Source: JBDRGC01 sp043818215
Lineage (GTDB): Bacteria; Chloroflexota; Anaerolineae; Anaerolineales; UBA11858
Assembly (NCBI GenBank): GCA_043818215.1
Contig: JBDRGC010000270.1
Span: forward strand, 1 to 41,540
Length of the DNA stretch: 41,540 nucleotides
Direction of reading: 5' to 3'
Positions 24,079 through 32,282 of the stretch are shown here, one piece after another. Under the pieces are notes generated by a model. The model was not told the DNA's origin and made no database searches. It saw only the letters and a program-made list of their open reading frames with translations. Position numbers and translations under genes: made by a program. Position 1 is the stretch's first letter; every line of letters begins with the position of its first letter.

Positions 24079-24633
24079 ATGCCCACAGACACGCACGCAC
24101 GCTCCCGCCTCCGCATGATTTTGGTTTTTATCACCCTGGCAACTCTGCCTTGCTACTGTGCCGGGTTGGTAACGGCGCGTTCTGCCAACCGGCCTACGCC
24201 GATTCCAACGGAACTCATCATCTCCACGATAACGCAAACGCCAGTTGTCCCAATTGTTGTTTCTCCTTTTCCAAGTTTCACGCCCTCGCTGACGCCTCTA
24301 CCTCCCACAATCACGCTGACAAAAACGTCAACACCAACCGCGAGCGCAACTCCTACTGAAACTCTCACAGAAACGCCCACCGAGACACCCTCGCCGACTT
24401 CTACTGCCAGCGAGACACCAACGCTTCTCGTCCCTACCGATACACCCGTCCCTACCAAAACTCCCGCCCCTCCCAATACACCCATTCCTACCGATACTCT
24501 CGCTCCAACGAATACGGATACACCCATTCCTACCGACACTCTCGCGCCAACGCAGACGGATACCTCCATTATCACAGATACCCCCACGCCGACACAAACC
24601 GAGACAGTCGAACCGACACCCACAGACGCCTAA
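24079..24633 (+). CDS. Secreted Thr/Pro-rich low-complexity protein
   Basis: A 184-residue protein with a basic start (MPTDTHARSRLRMIL), a hydrophobic signal segment (ILVFITLATLPCYCAGLV) and then a long disordered tail. The tail is made of PT-rich units such as IPTDTLAPTNTDTP and ETPTETPSPTST. It looks like a cell-surface linker or spacer protein. There is no proper lipobox before either Cys. Nothing in it suggests an enzyme. The repeats of the last 60 residues may expand or contract by slippage. An in-frame ATG at 24052 is possible but less suitable. The family is not recognised. Confidence 0.55.
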   Translation: MPTDTHARSRLRMILVFITLATLPCYCAGLVTARSANRPTPIPTELIISTITQTPVVPIVVSPFPSFTPSLTPLPPTITLTKTSTPTASATPTETLTETPTETPSPTSTASETPTLLVPTDTPVPTKTPAPPNTPIPTDTLAPTNTDTPIPTDTLAPTQTDTSIITDTPTPTQTETVEPTPTDA

Positions 24634-24738
24634 AGGTACGATGCACTTTCTGAGTTAGCGAAAAACTCTTTGAAACCCGGAAATCGCTCCAAAGTTTAAG
24701 TACATCGCACCTGATTCCAGTAAGTCCTGCTAAATTCT

Positions 24739-25800
24739 ATGACAGATTTTCTTCCCCTCCTCAAAGATTTGATCTCTGCCCCCGGGCTATCCGGGTACGA
24801 AGAACCGGTTCGCCGGCTCATCGAAGAAGCCTGGCAGCCCCTGACGGACGAACTGCATATCAGCCGCCTGGGAAGTTTGCATGGCCTGCGCAAGGGCTTA
24901 GCCTCTGAGCCGCGGCCCAGCATTTTACTGGCCACTCACATGGACGCCATCGGGTTGATGGTTTCCGGAATTGTGGATGGATTCCTGCGGATTACCGCAA
25001 TCGGCGGCATCGACCATCGCGTCTTGCCGGGTCAATTGGTCACCGTTCACGGGCGGGAGGCCATCCCTGGGGTGATCGTCCAACCCCCGGCGCATTTGCT
25101 GCCCCCGGAAGAGAACAATGACAATGGCCCTGTCCCCCTGGAGCATTTGCTGGTGGATACCGGTCTGCTGCCCCGAGATATTTCCCGCAAAGTGCGCCTG
25201 GGTGATCTGGTTTCCTTCGCGCAGGAACCTGTCGAAATGGGCAAACATACCCTGGCAGGCCACTCGCTTGACAACCGGGCTTCGGTCGTAGCGCTGACAT
25301 ATTGTTTGGACGCACTCCAAAGCCGCACCCACGCCTGGGATGTGTGGGCGGTTGCCACCGCTCAGGAGGAGGAAACCCTGGGGGGCGCGTTGACTTCCGC
25401 GTTCCAACTCCGCCCAGACCTGGCAGCCGCCATCGACGTGACATTTGCCAAAGGCCCGGATACCTCCGAACATGAGAGCCATCCTATGGGGAAAGGAATC
25501 ACCCTCGGGTGGGGGCCCAACATCCACCCCGGGCTGTATCGAGCATTCAAGAAAATCGCCGACAAACTGGAAATCCCCTATAAGATTGAGCCAATGCCAC
25601 GTCACTCCGGCACCGATGCTTACGCGCTGCAAATTGCCAGGGAAGGCATCCCCACCGTGGTGATCAGCATTCCGCTGCGCTACATGCATACCCCGGTCGA
25701 GATGATCTCGATGAATGATGTCGAGCGGACGGGGCGGCTGCTGGCGGCGTTCGTGACTGAATTAGAAATCGATTTTATGGACTCACTTTCGTGGGAGTAG
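24739..25800 (+). CDS. M42 family metallopeptidase (first of two)
   Basis: A 353-residue aminopeptidase of the TET/M42 type, a cytoplasmic dizinc enzyme that usually forms large hollow dodecamers and trims peptides. Metal and catalytic residues are visible: H67 (ATHMDAIG), D178 (GHSLDNRAS), E210/E211 (AQEEETLGG), D233 (AIDVT) and H317 (RYMHTP). A smaller insert domain (about 70-160) belongs to the family. An in-frame ATG at 24739 gives the standard length. A related gene follows 112 bp later, separated by a heptamer hairpin array. Substrate preference, glutamyl or leucyl, cannot be read from sequence. Confidence 0.93.
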   Translation: MTDFLPLLKDLISAPGLSGYEEPVRRLIEEAWQPLTDELHISRLGSLHGLRKGLASEPRPSILLATHMDAIGLMVSGIVDGFLRITAIGGIDHRVLPGQLVTVHGREAIPGVIVQPPAHLLPPEENNDNGPVPLEHLLVDTGLLPRDISRKVRLGDLVSFAQEPVEMGKHTLAGHSLDNRASVVALTYCLDALQSRTHAWDVWAVATAQEEETLGGALTSAFQLRPDLAAAIDVTFAKGPDTSEHESHPMGKGITLGWGPNIHPGLYRAFKKIADKLEIPYKIEPMPRHSGTDAYALQIAREGIPTVVISIPLRYMHTPVEMISMNDVERTGRLLAAFVTELEIDFMDSLSWE

Positions 25801-25801
25801 A

Positions 25802-25905
25802 GATTGGGGATTGGAGATTGGAGATTGGAGATTAGAGATTAGAGATTAGAGATTAATCTCCAGTCTCCAATCTCCAATCTCCAATCTCTAACCTCTAATC
25901 TCCAA
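25802..25905. repeat. GATTGGA heptamer inverted array between the two M42 genes
   Basis: Seven units of GATTGGA or GATTAGA (25805-25855) are followed by the complementary TCCAATC, TCTAATC and TCCAGTC units (25857-25905). The array folds into one long hairpin in either strand. It reaches to within 8 bp of the next start codon. Confidence 0.85.
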
Positions 25906-25912
25906 AAACATT

Positions 25913-26989
25913 ATGCTAATGAAAACAAATCAACCTAAAATTCTTACTGCCCAAATCCGCTTGCTGGAACGCCTGACCAATGCCTGTGCGGTCTCTGGCG
26001 ACGAGGGCGAAGTGCGCAAAATCGTTCTCGAACATGTAAAGCCTCACGCCGATGATGTCAAAGTGGATGCGATGGGCAATGTACTGGCAACCTGCCAGGG
26101 GAGTGGCGAGAACCGCTTGCGGGTGATGGTTGCCGCGCACATGGACGAAATCGGTTTTATGCTTATCCATGACGAGGGCGATGGCATATTCCGCTTCGAC
26201 ACCGTTGGCAGCATAGACGAGCGTCAATTGGCCGGTAAGCCTGTCTGGGTAGGGCATGACAAAATCCCTGGGGTGATCGGTGCAAAACCCATTCATCTGA
26301 CCACGGCCGAAGAACGCAAAAAAAAGATCTCCAAAGATACGCTGCGCATTGACGTCGGGGATGAGAACAAAGACAAAGCCGCGGTCGGTGACCGGGCTAC
26401 CTTCGCCACCGAGTTCGAGCGCATCGGTCCCAGCCTGCGGGCTAAAGCTCTAGATGACCGCATTGGCGTCGTCACCCTGATCGAATTGGTCAAGCACGCG
26501 CCGCCCAATATCGACCTTTTAGCGGCCTTCACCGTGCAGGAAGAAGTCGGTCTGCGCGGCGCTCGCGTGGCTGCCTACGCCTTCGACCCCGATATCGCCA
26601 TCGCTCTCGACAGCACTCCCGCTTATGACCTGCCCACGTGGGATGAGGAAGAGAACGTGTACTACAACACTAAATTAGGGGCTGGCCCGGCCATTTACGT
26701 TGCCGACAGGGCTACCCTTTCAGATCCGCGGTTGATTCGCCACCTGGTAGATACCGCCGAAGCCGAGGGCATCCCTTACCAATTCCGCCAACCCGGGGGC
26801 GGCGGCACCGACGCCGGGGCCATCCACCGCCAGCGGGCCGGGATTCCCAGCATATCGGTCTCTGTGCCGGGACGTTACGCCCATACCGCGGCCGGCATTG
26901 CCCGCATCTCCGATTGGAAGAATACGCTGGCGTTGCTGCACGCGGCGTTGTCGCAGCTGACGCCGGATATAATGAGTCAACCGAGATAG
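25913..26989 (+). CDS. M42 family metallopeptidase (second of two)
   Basis: A 358-residue paralogue of the preceding gene with the complete M42 metal set: H76 (AAHMDEIG), D181 (ALDDRIG), E210/E211 (VQEEVGLRG), D233 (ALDST) and H324 (RYAHTAAG). The QPGGGGTDAGAIH stretch (293-305) is the usual one before the last ligand. The N-terminus MLMKTNQPKI is only weakly supported. A second ATG at 25919 is equally possible. No Shine-Dalgarno is visible because the repeat array lies directly upstream. The two enzymes differ in the residues around the substrate pocket, so they probably have different specificity. Confidence 0.93.
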   Translation: MLMKTNQPKILTAQIRLLERLTNACAVSGDEGEVRKIVLEHVKPHADDVKVDAMGNVLATCQGSGENRLRVMVAAHMDEIGFMLIHDEGDGIFRFDTVGSIDERQLAGKPVWVGHDKIPGVIGAKPIHLTTAEERKKKISKDTLRIDVGDENKDKAAVGDRATFATEFERIGPSLRAKALDDRIGVVTLIELVKHAPPNIDLLAAFTVQEEVGLRGARVAAYAFDPDIAIALDSTPAYDLPTWDEEENVYYNTKLGAGPAIYVADRATLSDPRLIRHLVDTAEAEGIPYQFRQPGGGGTDAGAIHRQRAGIPSISVSVPGRYAHTAAGIARISDWKNTLALLHAALSQLTPDIMSQPR

Positions 26990-27036
26990 GAACGGGTGCA
27001 TTCCCATCTTGTGACATTTAGCTAAAACAAGCCATG

Positions 27037-27201
27037 AAATTGTAAATGGTAAATGGTGAATGGTAAATGAAATGGCGCGTTGGAAACTTAATTTAGGAAT
27101 TCAAAGCCCTGACGGTCGGGCGTTAGGCCACGATGGGACCAAAATCGGTCCAAAAGCATTTACAATTTACCATTCACCATTCACCATTCACCATTTACAA
27201 T
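27037..27201. repeat. Inverted GTAAATG / CATTTAC arrays
   Basis: Heptamers GTAAATG and GTGAATG (27043-27069) are answered by the complementary CATTTAC, CATTCAC and CATTTACAATT units (27158-27200). The unit class is the same on both sides, giving a stem of about 35 bp around a 90-bp loop without a recognised gene. Confidence 0.8.
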
Positions 27202-27362
27202 TCTCCCGGTGATCTGGGATTGCGTTCCGTTACTCCAACCACCGTCACATTTTGGGATTGCACCCGATAGGAACTAAACGGGCGCATGTAACGCTTGGGG
27301 GAACGTCTAGATGCATGCGACGCTAGGGGGGAAAACTCCCCGCTGCTTTAATACCGAACGCC

Positions 27363-27430
27363 CCAAAGGTACAAGTGCCCCATAGGGATAAGTATCCCAC
27401 AGGGATAAATATCCCAAAGGGATAAGTATA
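27363..27430 (+). repeat. Four tandem 17-bp units with internal palindromes
   Basis: Units at 27363-27379, 27380-27396, 27397-27413 and 27414-27430 follow the pattern CCAAAGGGATAAGTATC. Each has an internal palindrome of the GGGATA...TATCCC kind. The last unit extends into a 35-bp stretch (27410-27444) repeated at 34754-34788. Confidence 0.8.
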
Positions 27431-27444
27431 CAGGTACTGCGCAC
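27410..27444 (+). repeat. Left copy of a 35-bp direct repeat flanking the surface-protein cluster
   Basis: Begins TATCCCAAAGGGA and ends ACTGCGCAC. It matches 34754-34788 in 31 of 35 positions in the same orientation. Only the copy here is preceded by three further 17-bp units. Confidence 0.75.
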
Positions 27445-27503
27445 AAAGGAGCACAAAGAATTATGGGACGCCGATTTCCCCGACGCCCATTGTTTGATCG
27501 CCA

Positions 27504-27541
27504 GGAACACAGTTGCTAAAAGCAACCGTGTTCCCTTTATT
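27504..27541 (+). terminator. Hairpin with GGAACAC stem and following T-rich run
   Basis: GGAACACAGTTGCT (27504-27517) and AGCAACCGTGTTCC (27521-27534) form a 14-bp stem with one mismatch and a 3-nt loop, followed by CTTTATTT. It looks like an intrinsic terminator on the plus strand, just before the twin operator. The gene it ends is not clear, since the nearest plus-strand gene stops at 26989. Confidence 0.55.
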
Positions 27542-27557
27542 TGATAGTATCAAAATT

Positions 27558-27599
27558 AAATTTGACCAGGTCAAAAAACTTTTTGACCTGGTCAAATTT
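27558..27599. promoter_or_regulatory. Twin palindromic operator TTTGACC-N-GGTCAAA
   Basis: Two 15-bp palindromes, TTTGACCAGGTCAAA (27561-27575) and TTTGACCTGGTCAAA (27582-27596), have centres exactly 21 bp apart, two helical turns. Together they also form a 20-bp perfect inverted repeat with a 2-nt gap. They lie 27 bp upstream of the -35 box of the promoter at 27626. This is the expected geometry for cooperative binding of two dimers on one DNA face. The half-site resembles GntR-type sites, but the regulator is unknown and is not encoded nearby. Confidence 0.7.
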
Positions 27600-27625
27600 G
27601 GAGCGCGGGGAGTGAACTGATATAC

Positions 27626-27653
27626 TTGCATTGCCCGAAAAAAAGGTTATAGT
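27626..27653 (+). promoter_or_regulatory. Sigma-70-like promoter for the beta-helix gene unit
   Basis: A TTGCAT -35 (27626-27631) and a TATAGT -10 (27648-27653) are separated by 16 bp. The -35 is 27 bp downstream of the twin operator. The predicted transcript starts near 27660, just before the 55-aa ORF. Confidence 0.55.
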
Positions 27654-27670
27654 AGGAAGTGAAATAGCAG

Positions 27671-27838
27671 GTGGAAAGGTGTGAATGCCCAAAATGCCCC
27701 TTCGCCACCAGCACTCCCGAAGCCCTCACCAGTGCTAACGGCCGCGCAAATGCTATTGCGTATACCTATGAATGTAGCGAAGCAGGTTATATGATTGTTG
27801 GGCAGCAAATCTCACTAGAGAAAGGAGTTGAAAAATGA
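27671..27838 (+). CDS. 55-residue Cys-containing small protein coupled to the beta-helix gene
   Basis: The frame opens at GTG 27671, directly after a stop codon, and ends with a TGA that overlaps the next gene's ATG (ATGA). The product starts VERCECPKCPFATSTPEALT and later has TYECSEAGYMIVGQQI. The CxCPxC group plus a later Cys resembles a degenerate zinc ribbon, with one Cys missing for a full four-Cys site. The frame also carries the AAAGGAG ribosome site of the downstream gene within its 3' end. Promoter and coupling support it, but no family is recognised and the GTG has only a weak upstream AGGAAG. It might be a decayed fragment. Confidence 0.4.
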   Translation: MERCECPKCPFATSTPEALTSANGRANAIAYTYECSEAGYMIVGQQISLEKGVEK

Positions 27839-30459
27839 ACGCGAAGAAGCAACTGAGTAAATTGTACATCGTTGGAGTGTTTTTGATTGTTGGAGGGTTT
27901 TTGGCGCTATTGTTCAGCGTATTCACCTTGTGGGCACAACCGGCAGCAGCGGCTGAGCGGTTGGTCACCACCACCGCTGACAGTGGCCCCGGCTCGCTGC
28001 GGCAGGTGCTCGCCGACGCGCAGGCGGGGGATACGATTACTTTCGATCTAACTTACCCGGCTGAAATCTTGCTCAGTCAAACGGAAGAGATTCTCATTGA
28101 CAAAAACCTGACCATCACCGGGCCGGGCGCAGACTTGCTGACCATCAAGACCAGCAACTATGAGGGGATCGGTGCCAGAATATTCAAGATCGCGGCCGGG
28201 ACCGTGGTCACCATCTCAGACCTGACCTTTGCCAATGCCGGCGGCTACGGCACCCTCGCTCGCCAGGGTGGCGCGATTTACAACGCGGGCAGCCTGACCC
28301 TGATCCGTTGCACCTTTACTAACAATGCCAGTCAAGAAGGTGGGGCCATCTACAACGAAGGTACGCTCACTCTCAGTCACAGTCTGGTCAGCAACAACGT
28401 TGGCGGTGAAGCCTATCACGATGGTGATGCGTACGGTGCAGGCGTTTACAACAGCATGAACGGTACGGGGGTGATCGAGTACACTACGATTGATGGAAAC
28501 GGCCCGGATCAATGGTTTGATCCCGGTGGGGAGTATGAACTTTTCGGCGGCGGTATTTACAATCTGGGCGCCCTTGAAGTACGCTATAGCACCATTGAGT
28601 ACAACCAGGGCTACGAAGGCGCCGGAATCTACAACCAAGTCAACAGCGTACTCACCCTCACCCACAGCACCGTGGCTAACAACTACGCTCAACTTGAAAT
28701 CGTGGATCCGGATACCTGGGACACCACTTACGAGGGCTATGGCGGTGGCATCCACAACAGCGGCCAGTTGACGGCGCTCAATAGCACCCTTTACGCCAAT
28801 TCGGCCTATCAGGACGGCGGCGGGATTCACAATTGGTGGGGGGCTTCGCTCAGCCTGGAACATGTGACGATCGGCAACAACTATGCCGGTTCGAGGGGCA
28901 ACGGCGAGGGCGGTGGCCTCTGGGCGGATGGTGCGGTCAGCCTGAAGAACTCGGTGCTAGCGGAGAATAGTGCCGACCAAAACCCCGATTGTGCCAGTGG
29001 CGGCGCTGCCTTCATCTCAGAAGATTACAACCTGGTCGAGACCCTCGGAAATTGTGCGATCTCAAATGCCGGCAACGACCGCCTTGACTGGGCCATTACG
29101 CTGTTTTTCCATCGCTTTGCCGCCAACGGTGGGCCAACAGATACGTACGCCCCTTACACCAACTCGATTCTTGTGAACAGCATCCCCATTACCAACTGCA
29201 CCACAATTACCGACCAACGGGGAGTCCCACGTCCTCAGAATAATCCTAACGATATCGAGGCCTGCGACATCGGGGCCTACGAGACAGCCACAATGGGTTG
29301 GGACGGCGACGGTGGCGACGGTTCCTGGCTCAACGATACCAACTGGACTTGGGACGTGCGGCCCGGCATGGGCGACGTTGCCCATCTGGGCAGCACAACC
29401 CCCGTTACCGTCACCTATGACGAAACGCAAGAGACTACCAGTGTTGGCTTTATCAATCTGACGGGCAGCGGTGTCACCTTGCAGCAAGCCGGCTATGTCC
29501 GCCTCGAACATAATTACACGCAGTCTGCCGGAACATTTAACGGCGACCCCACTGACGAGATGGCGTTGGGCACCTTTTCCTTGAGCGGCGGTCTCTTCCA
29601 CGCGCCGGGCGAGATGCGGCTATCGGGCAATTTTTTGCATAACGGGGGCGTTTTTGAGGCCAACGGCGGTGAGCTGGTCTTCATGTTCAGCCCAACACAG
29701 ACCATCTCCGGCGATAACATCTTTTACGATCTGACCATCGGCAAATGGGCAGTGGATAGCACTGTGGATGCTTCCAGCAGCACGCTTATCGTCACCAACC
29801 AGCTGACGGTGACGAAAGGCATTTTCCGCAGCGCGTCCAGTTACCACCACGTGCAGATCGAAGTCGAAGGCACGCTGGAACTGAGTGGCGACATCACCGT
29901 CAGCGGCGACTGGATCAACAACGGCGCCGTCATCACCAACGGGCACATCATCTCCTTCACCGGCACGGGGCCGCAGATATTGCAAGAGACGCGGGTCGTC
30001 TCAGGCACCGGGACCGTCCGCTTCCTGGACGATGGCCGTGGCGGCGGCGTGCTGGTCGATGCCAACGGCCAGGGTTTGGGGCAGGTCACGGTGACGGAGC
30101 GGCTCAATGCGGACTGCACGACAGAAGCCGGAGAAGTCTTTGGCCGCTGCTTCGATATCGAGACAGAGAACGCGCCGGGTAGCGGCGTCACGCTCACCTT
30201 CTTATTCTACGCCGATGAAATCCCGGCCGGGCAGAGCTGTGACGCGAGTGAGGTCTATCACTGGAACGGCAGCGCGTGGGAGGCGATGACGCGCGACAGC
30301 AGTTACGGCAGCGATGGACGGATGTGCGGCAGCGAGCCTTACTCCATCCGTGTGACGGGCGTAACCGACTTTTCGCCCTTCGTGCTCAAGAGCGATGGCG
30401 TCCCCTCCGGTGAACCGGCAGGGGAGCATACGGTCTACCTGCCGCTGGTGCTGAGGTAA
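27835..30459 (+). CDS. Secreted right-handed beta-helix surface protein ending in YLPLVLR
   Basis: An 874-residue exported protein. The signal segment is about residues 14-40 (YIVGVFLIVGGFLALLFSVF, then a QPAAAAE cleavage region). From about 42 to 480 there are repeated GGAIYNxGxLTLxxxTFxNN-type rungs typical of parallel beta-helix adhesins. Later domains (500-860) are beta-rich and of unknown type. The last residues HTVYLPLVLR match those of the FG-GAP protein at 32361, a putative sorting or anchoring tail in Chloroflexota. AAAGGAG precedes the ATG and the start overlaps the small upstream ORF. The likely role is attachment or surface display, but no ligand can be named. Confidence 0.85.
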   Translation: MNAKKQLSKLYIVGVFLIVGGFLALLFSVFTLWAQPAAAAERLVTTTADSGPGSLRQVLADAQAGDTITFDLTYPAEILLSQTEEILIDKNLTITGPGADLLTIKTSNYEGIGARIFKIAAGTVVTISDLTFANAGGYGTLARQGGAIYNAGSLTLIRCTFTNNASQEGGAIYNEGTLTLSHSLVSNNVGGEAYHDGDAYGAGVYNSMNGTGVIEYTTIDGNGPDQWFDPGGEYELFGGGIYNLGALEVRYSTIEYNQGYEGAGIYNQVNSVLTLTHSTVANNYAQLEIVDPDTWDTTYEGYGGGIHNSGQLTALNSTLYANSAYQDGGGIHNWWGASLSLEHVTIGNNYAGSRGNGEGGGLWADGAVSLKNSVLAENSADQNPDCASGGAAFISEDYNLVETLGNCAISNAGNDRLDWAITLFFHRFAANGGPTDTYAPYTNSILVNSIPITNCTTITDQRGVPRPQNNPNDIEACDIGAYETATMGWDGDGGDGSWLNDTNWTWDVRPGMGDVAHLGSTTPVTVTYDETQETTSVGFINLTGSGVTLQQAGYVRLEHNYTQSAGTFNGDPTDEMALGTFSLSGGLFHAPGEMRLSGNFLHNGGVFEANGGELVFMFSPTQTISGDNIFYDLTIGKWAVDSTVDASSSTLIVTNQLTVTKGIFRSASSYHHVQIEVEGTLELSGDITVSGDWINNGAVITNGHIISFTGTGPQILQETRVVSGTGTVRFLDDGRGGGVLVDANGQGLGQVTVTERLNADCTTEAGEVFGRCFDIETENAPGSGVTLTFLFYADEIPAGQSCDASEVYHWNGSAWEAMTRDSSYGSDGRMCGSEPYSIRVTGVTDFSPFVLKSDGVPSGEPAGEHTVYLPLVLR

Positions 30460-30497
30460 TCGAAGGGCTGGTGGTGTGGCAGTAAATGACACACGCT

Positions 30498-30580
30498 GCC
30501 CAACAAGGGCTTTCCCCGACGCCGCTGGCGTGGGTGGTTTTCCCTTTGTCGCGGCGTGGGTGAAGCCCAGGCCGTTAGCC
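30498..30580 (+). other. attC-like imperfect palindrome after the beta-helix gene
   Basis: It begins GCCCAAC (30498-30504), a perfect RYYYAAC core, and ends GTTAGCC (30574-30580), one base off the GTTRRRY core. Between them, GGGCTTTCCCCGACGCCGC and GCGGCGTGGGTGAAGCCC are imperfect inverted arms. The layout and its position 39 bp after a stop codon resemble an integron attC site. A homologous element follows the FG-GAP gene at 34167. No integron integrase gene lies in the window. Confidence 0.45.
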
Positions 30581-30668
30581 AGCTATCGAGTGAAAAGGAT
30601 ACCAATTATTTCGGAAGTCAGGCTCTTTGGGATTTCGCTGGGTATGCAGCCGCATTTCCCCACTGACG

Positions 30669-30737
30669 TGTCACCCCGAACGAAGTGAGGGGTCTCGTTC
30701 CCCACCAACGGGATTCCTCGCTTCGCTCGGAATGACA
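30669..30737. repeat. Interspersed palindromic repeat (TGTCACCCCGAACG...CGGAATGACA)
   Basis: A 69-bp element bounded by TGTCACCCCGAACGAAG and CTTCGCTCGGAATGACA, which are near-perfect inverted ends. It belongs to a REP-like class common in many bacterial genomes. Its reading in one frame gives a spurious HPERSEGS peptide. Confidence 0.8.
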
Positions 30738-30809
30738 GTTTCCCTACCACCCGGCAAAAACCAAGAGACCCGGAAGTCATTAAGCTATCAACAGCGAAAG
30801 GTGAACAAG

Positions 30810-31346
30810 ATGACATATCAAAAGTTATTAGCTCAGTTCGTTTGCTTAATGTTTGTTACACTGCTATTGGGTAGTTGTATTCCAATACAAGTATCCCCAG
30901 CCACACCAACACTGGTAAATAGCCCCGTTCCTCTGACGCCTACAAATAGCCCCGTTCCTCTAACGCCTACAAATAGCCCTGTTCCTCTAACGCCTACAAA
31001 TAGCCCCGTTCCTACCAGCGGCTGGGAGCTAGCGGTTACGCATATTGAATATGTGGATACAGGAAAAATCAAGATGGTTATTTATAACGAGCCAAAATCG
31101 GGAACATTGAACGAGTTGATTGATTGTTTTTCTCAACAACCAGAAAACGCCCGGACGATGAATTGTTCTTTTGGTGTTTATAATGTGGGGGAATTTGTAA
31201 TGGTAAATAGTGCTCTTCTTTTAGTCCAAGTGACTTTGAAAAATACTACTGATAGTATCAAAACCTTTGATATAAAAGATATAGCAATTCTTGAGAGTGG
31301 CGAGGGTGGGGAAAAAAATATATGCGGATGCAGTCGGTGGGAGTAG
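30810..31346 (+). CDS. Lipoprotein, 5' part of a frameshifted gene
   Basis: Starts at ATG 30810 after GAAAGGTG. A signal peptide (KLLAQFVCLMFVTLLLGS) ends in the lipobox LGSC with C23. A spacer of three and a half copies of SPVPLTPTN follows, then a domain GWELAVTHIEYVDTGKIKMV onward whose latter part reads VQVTLKNTTDSIKTFDIKD. The family is not recognised, but it looks like a surface-exposed beta domain. At the A7 run 31312-31318 the frame is broken: it ends 28 bp later, whereas the continuing domain is in the +1 frame of the next entry. Removing one base would give one lipoprotein of about 440 residues. Confidence 0.6.
   Translation: MTYQKLLAQFVCLMFVTLLLGSCIPIQVSPATPTLVNSPVPLTPTNSPVPLTPTNSPVPLTPTNSPVPTSGWELAVTHIEYVDTGKIKMVIYNEPKSGTLNELIDCFSQQPENARTMNCSFGVYNVGEFVMVNSALLLVQVTLKNTTDSIKTFDIKDIAILESGEGGEKNICGCSRWE
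30921..31014 (+). repeat. 27-bp tandem repeat inside the lipoprotein gene
   Basis: Three full copies and a half copy of a 27-bp unit starting AGCCCCGTTCCT encode SPVPLTPTN repeats. The period is a multiple of three, so copy-number change would alter linker length without breaking the frame. Confidence 0.9.
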
Positions 31347-32133
31347 AGGCCCGATGCTAGTGCCATCTAGCGCAGATGAACAAGTAAATAAGTTTAATGT
31401 CGCGCCGGGCGAATTGAATATCCGATTTCTTTTTTCTGCACCAGATAATCTATTTGGCACAAGTATAAAATTTATGGATTTACCACAACAAGAATTACAG
31501 GAAGATCTATTGGCGTTGGCACTGAGTACGCCAACGCCTACTCCCAAGCCCACAGCTTCACCCCTCGAGAAACTATATGGCATCCCCGAAGGCTGGCACC
31601 TTGTTCAAGCCGATGAAATTGGTTCTTGGGCAACAGCCCTGGATGGTTTGTACTTTGCCCTTCCCAACGAGTGGACGTGCCATGACTTACCAGATGACTC
31701 TCTCTCTAGCATTGCATGCATCTTGGACGAGTCAGCGGATCGTTTTGAAAACCAAAGAAAGACGACACTGAGCGTCTCTTTTTTATGGTGGAGTGACGCC
31801 ACAGATACGACAAAGCTGTCCGAGTTTGTTTCTGACGTCGAAGATGGAAGGGCTTTCTATGGCTATACTTGTGAGAGCAATTCCTTTACGATAGATGGTC
31901 TTCAAGCTGCAACCGTTGCCTGCACCAATCCAGAGTACGATGACCAGATTGACTATGACAAAGATCGCGACGCGTACGGCGAGGCTACAAGCCAAATCCC
32001 CATCTATAAGATTTATATCCTCAACGGCAACCGCATAGAATCATTTCAGTTTCGAACCTGGGACAAGTCGCAGATGCCATCGTTGTTCGAGTCGTTCATT
32101 CCATACATCCACTACGATGATGTAGAAGATTAA
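31291..32133 (+). CDS. Lipoprotein, 3' part after the frameshift
   Basis: This frame continues the domain of the preceding ORF. The upstream frame ends ILESGEGGEK and this one continues KIYADAVGGSRGPMLVPSSA in the same protein context. It then has a Thr/Pro linker (LSTPTPTPKPTASP, near residue 80) and a second domain of about 190 residues (GIPEGWHLVQADEIGSWATA to the end). Four Cys in the second domain could pair. There is no own ribosome site. An internal ATG at 31354 also lacks one. As it stands this is a broken or slippage-dependent gene. Homology was not recognised. Confidence 0.55.
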   Translation: MRVARVGKKIYADAVGGSRGPMLVPSSADEQVNKFNVAPGELNIRFLFSAPDNLFGTSIKFMDLPQQELQEDLLALALSTPTPTPKPTASPLEKLYGIPEGWHLVQADEIGSWATALDGLYFALPNEWTCHDLPDDSLSSIACILDESADRFENQRKTTLSVSFLWWSDATDTTKLSEFVSDVEDGRAFYGYTCESNSFTIDGLQAATVACTNPEYDDQIDYDKDRDAYGEATSQIPIYKIYILNGNRIESFQFRTWDKSQMPSLFESFIPYIHYDDVED

Positions 32134-32161
32134 CCCAGGCAACCCGGAACGGTAATCGTTC

Positions 32162-32282
32162 ACCCCCCTCGTGCCAATGCTCCCCCCTCGTGCCAATGCT
32201 CTGCGTTGGCACGCTTGGTCAGGCCCGCGTCAACACGGAGCGTTGGGGTAGGCGTTCCCACGCCGGAGCGTGGGAACGAGAA
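32162..32282. repeat. Interspersed repeats, including a GTTCCCACGC hairpin
   Basis: Two copies of CCCCCCTCGTGCCAATGCTC lie at 32163-32200. They are followed by the palindrome CGTTCCCACGC (32253-32263) with GCGTGGGAACG (32268-32278). The hairpin resembles a REP-like sequence common in many bacteria. It sits between the lipoprotein and the FG-GAP gene. Confidence 0.75.

Noticed and set aside
27307..27525. Minus-strand 72-aa open frame
   Set aside because: Most of it is made from the 17-bp tandem repeats and a hairpin, with no ribosome site.
30669..30737. HPERSEGS-type peptide as an N-terminal part of the lipoprotein
   Set aside because: It is the translation of a common interspersed palindrome. 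The lipoprotein signal peptide begins at the ATG at 30810.
31291..31318. Programmed -1 ribosomal frameshift in the lipoprotein gene
   Set aside because: The continuing domain lies in the +1 (equivalently -2) frame, which an A-AAA-AAA -1 slip would not reach. A one-base length change in the A run explains it better.
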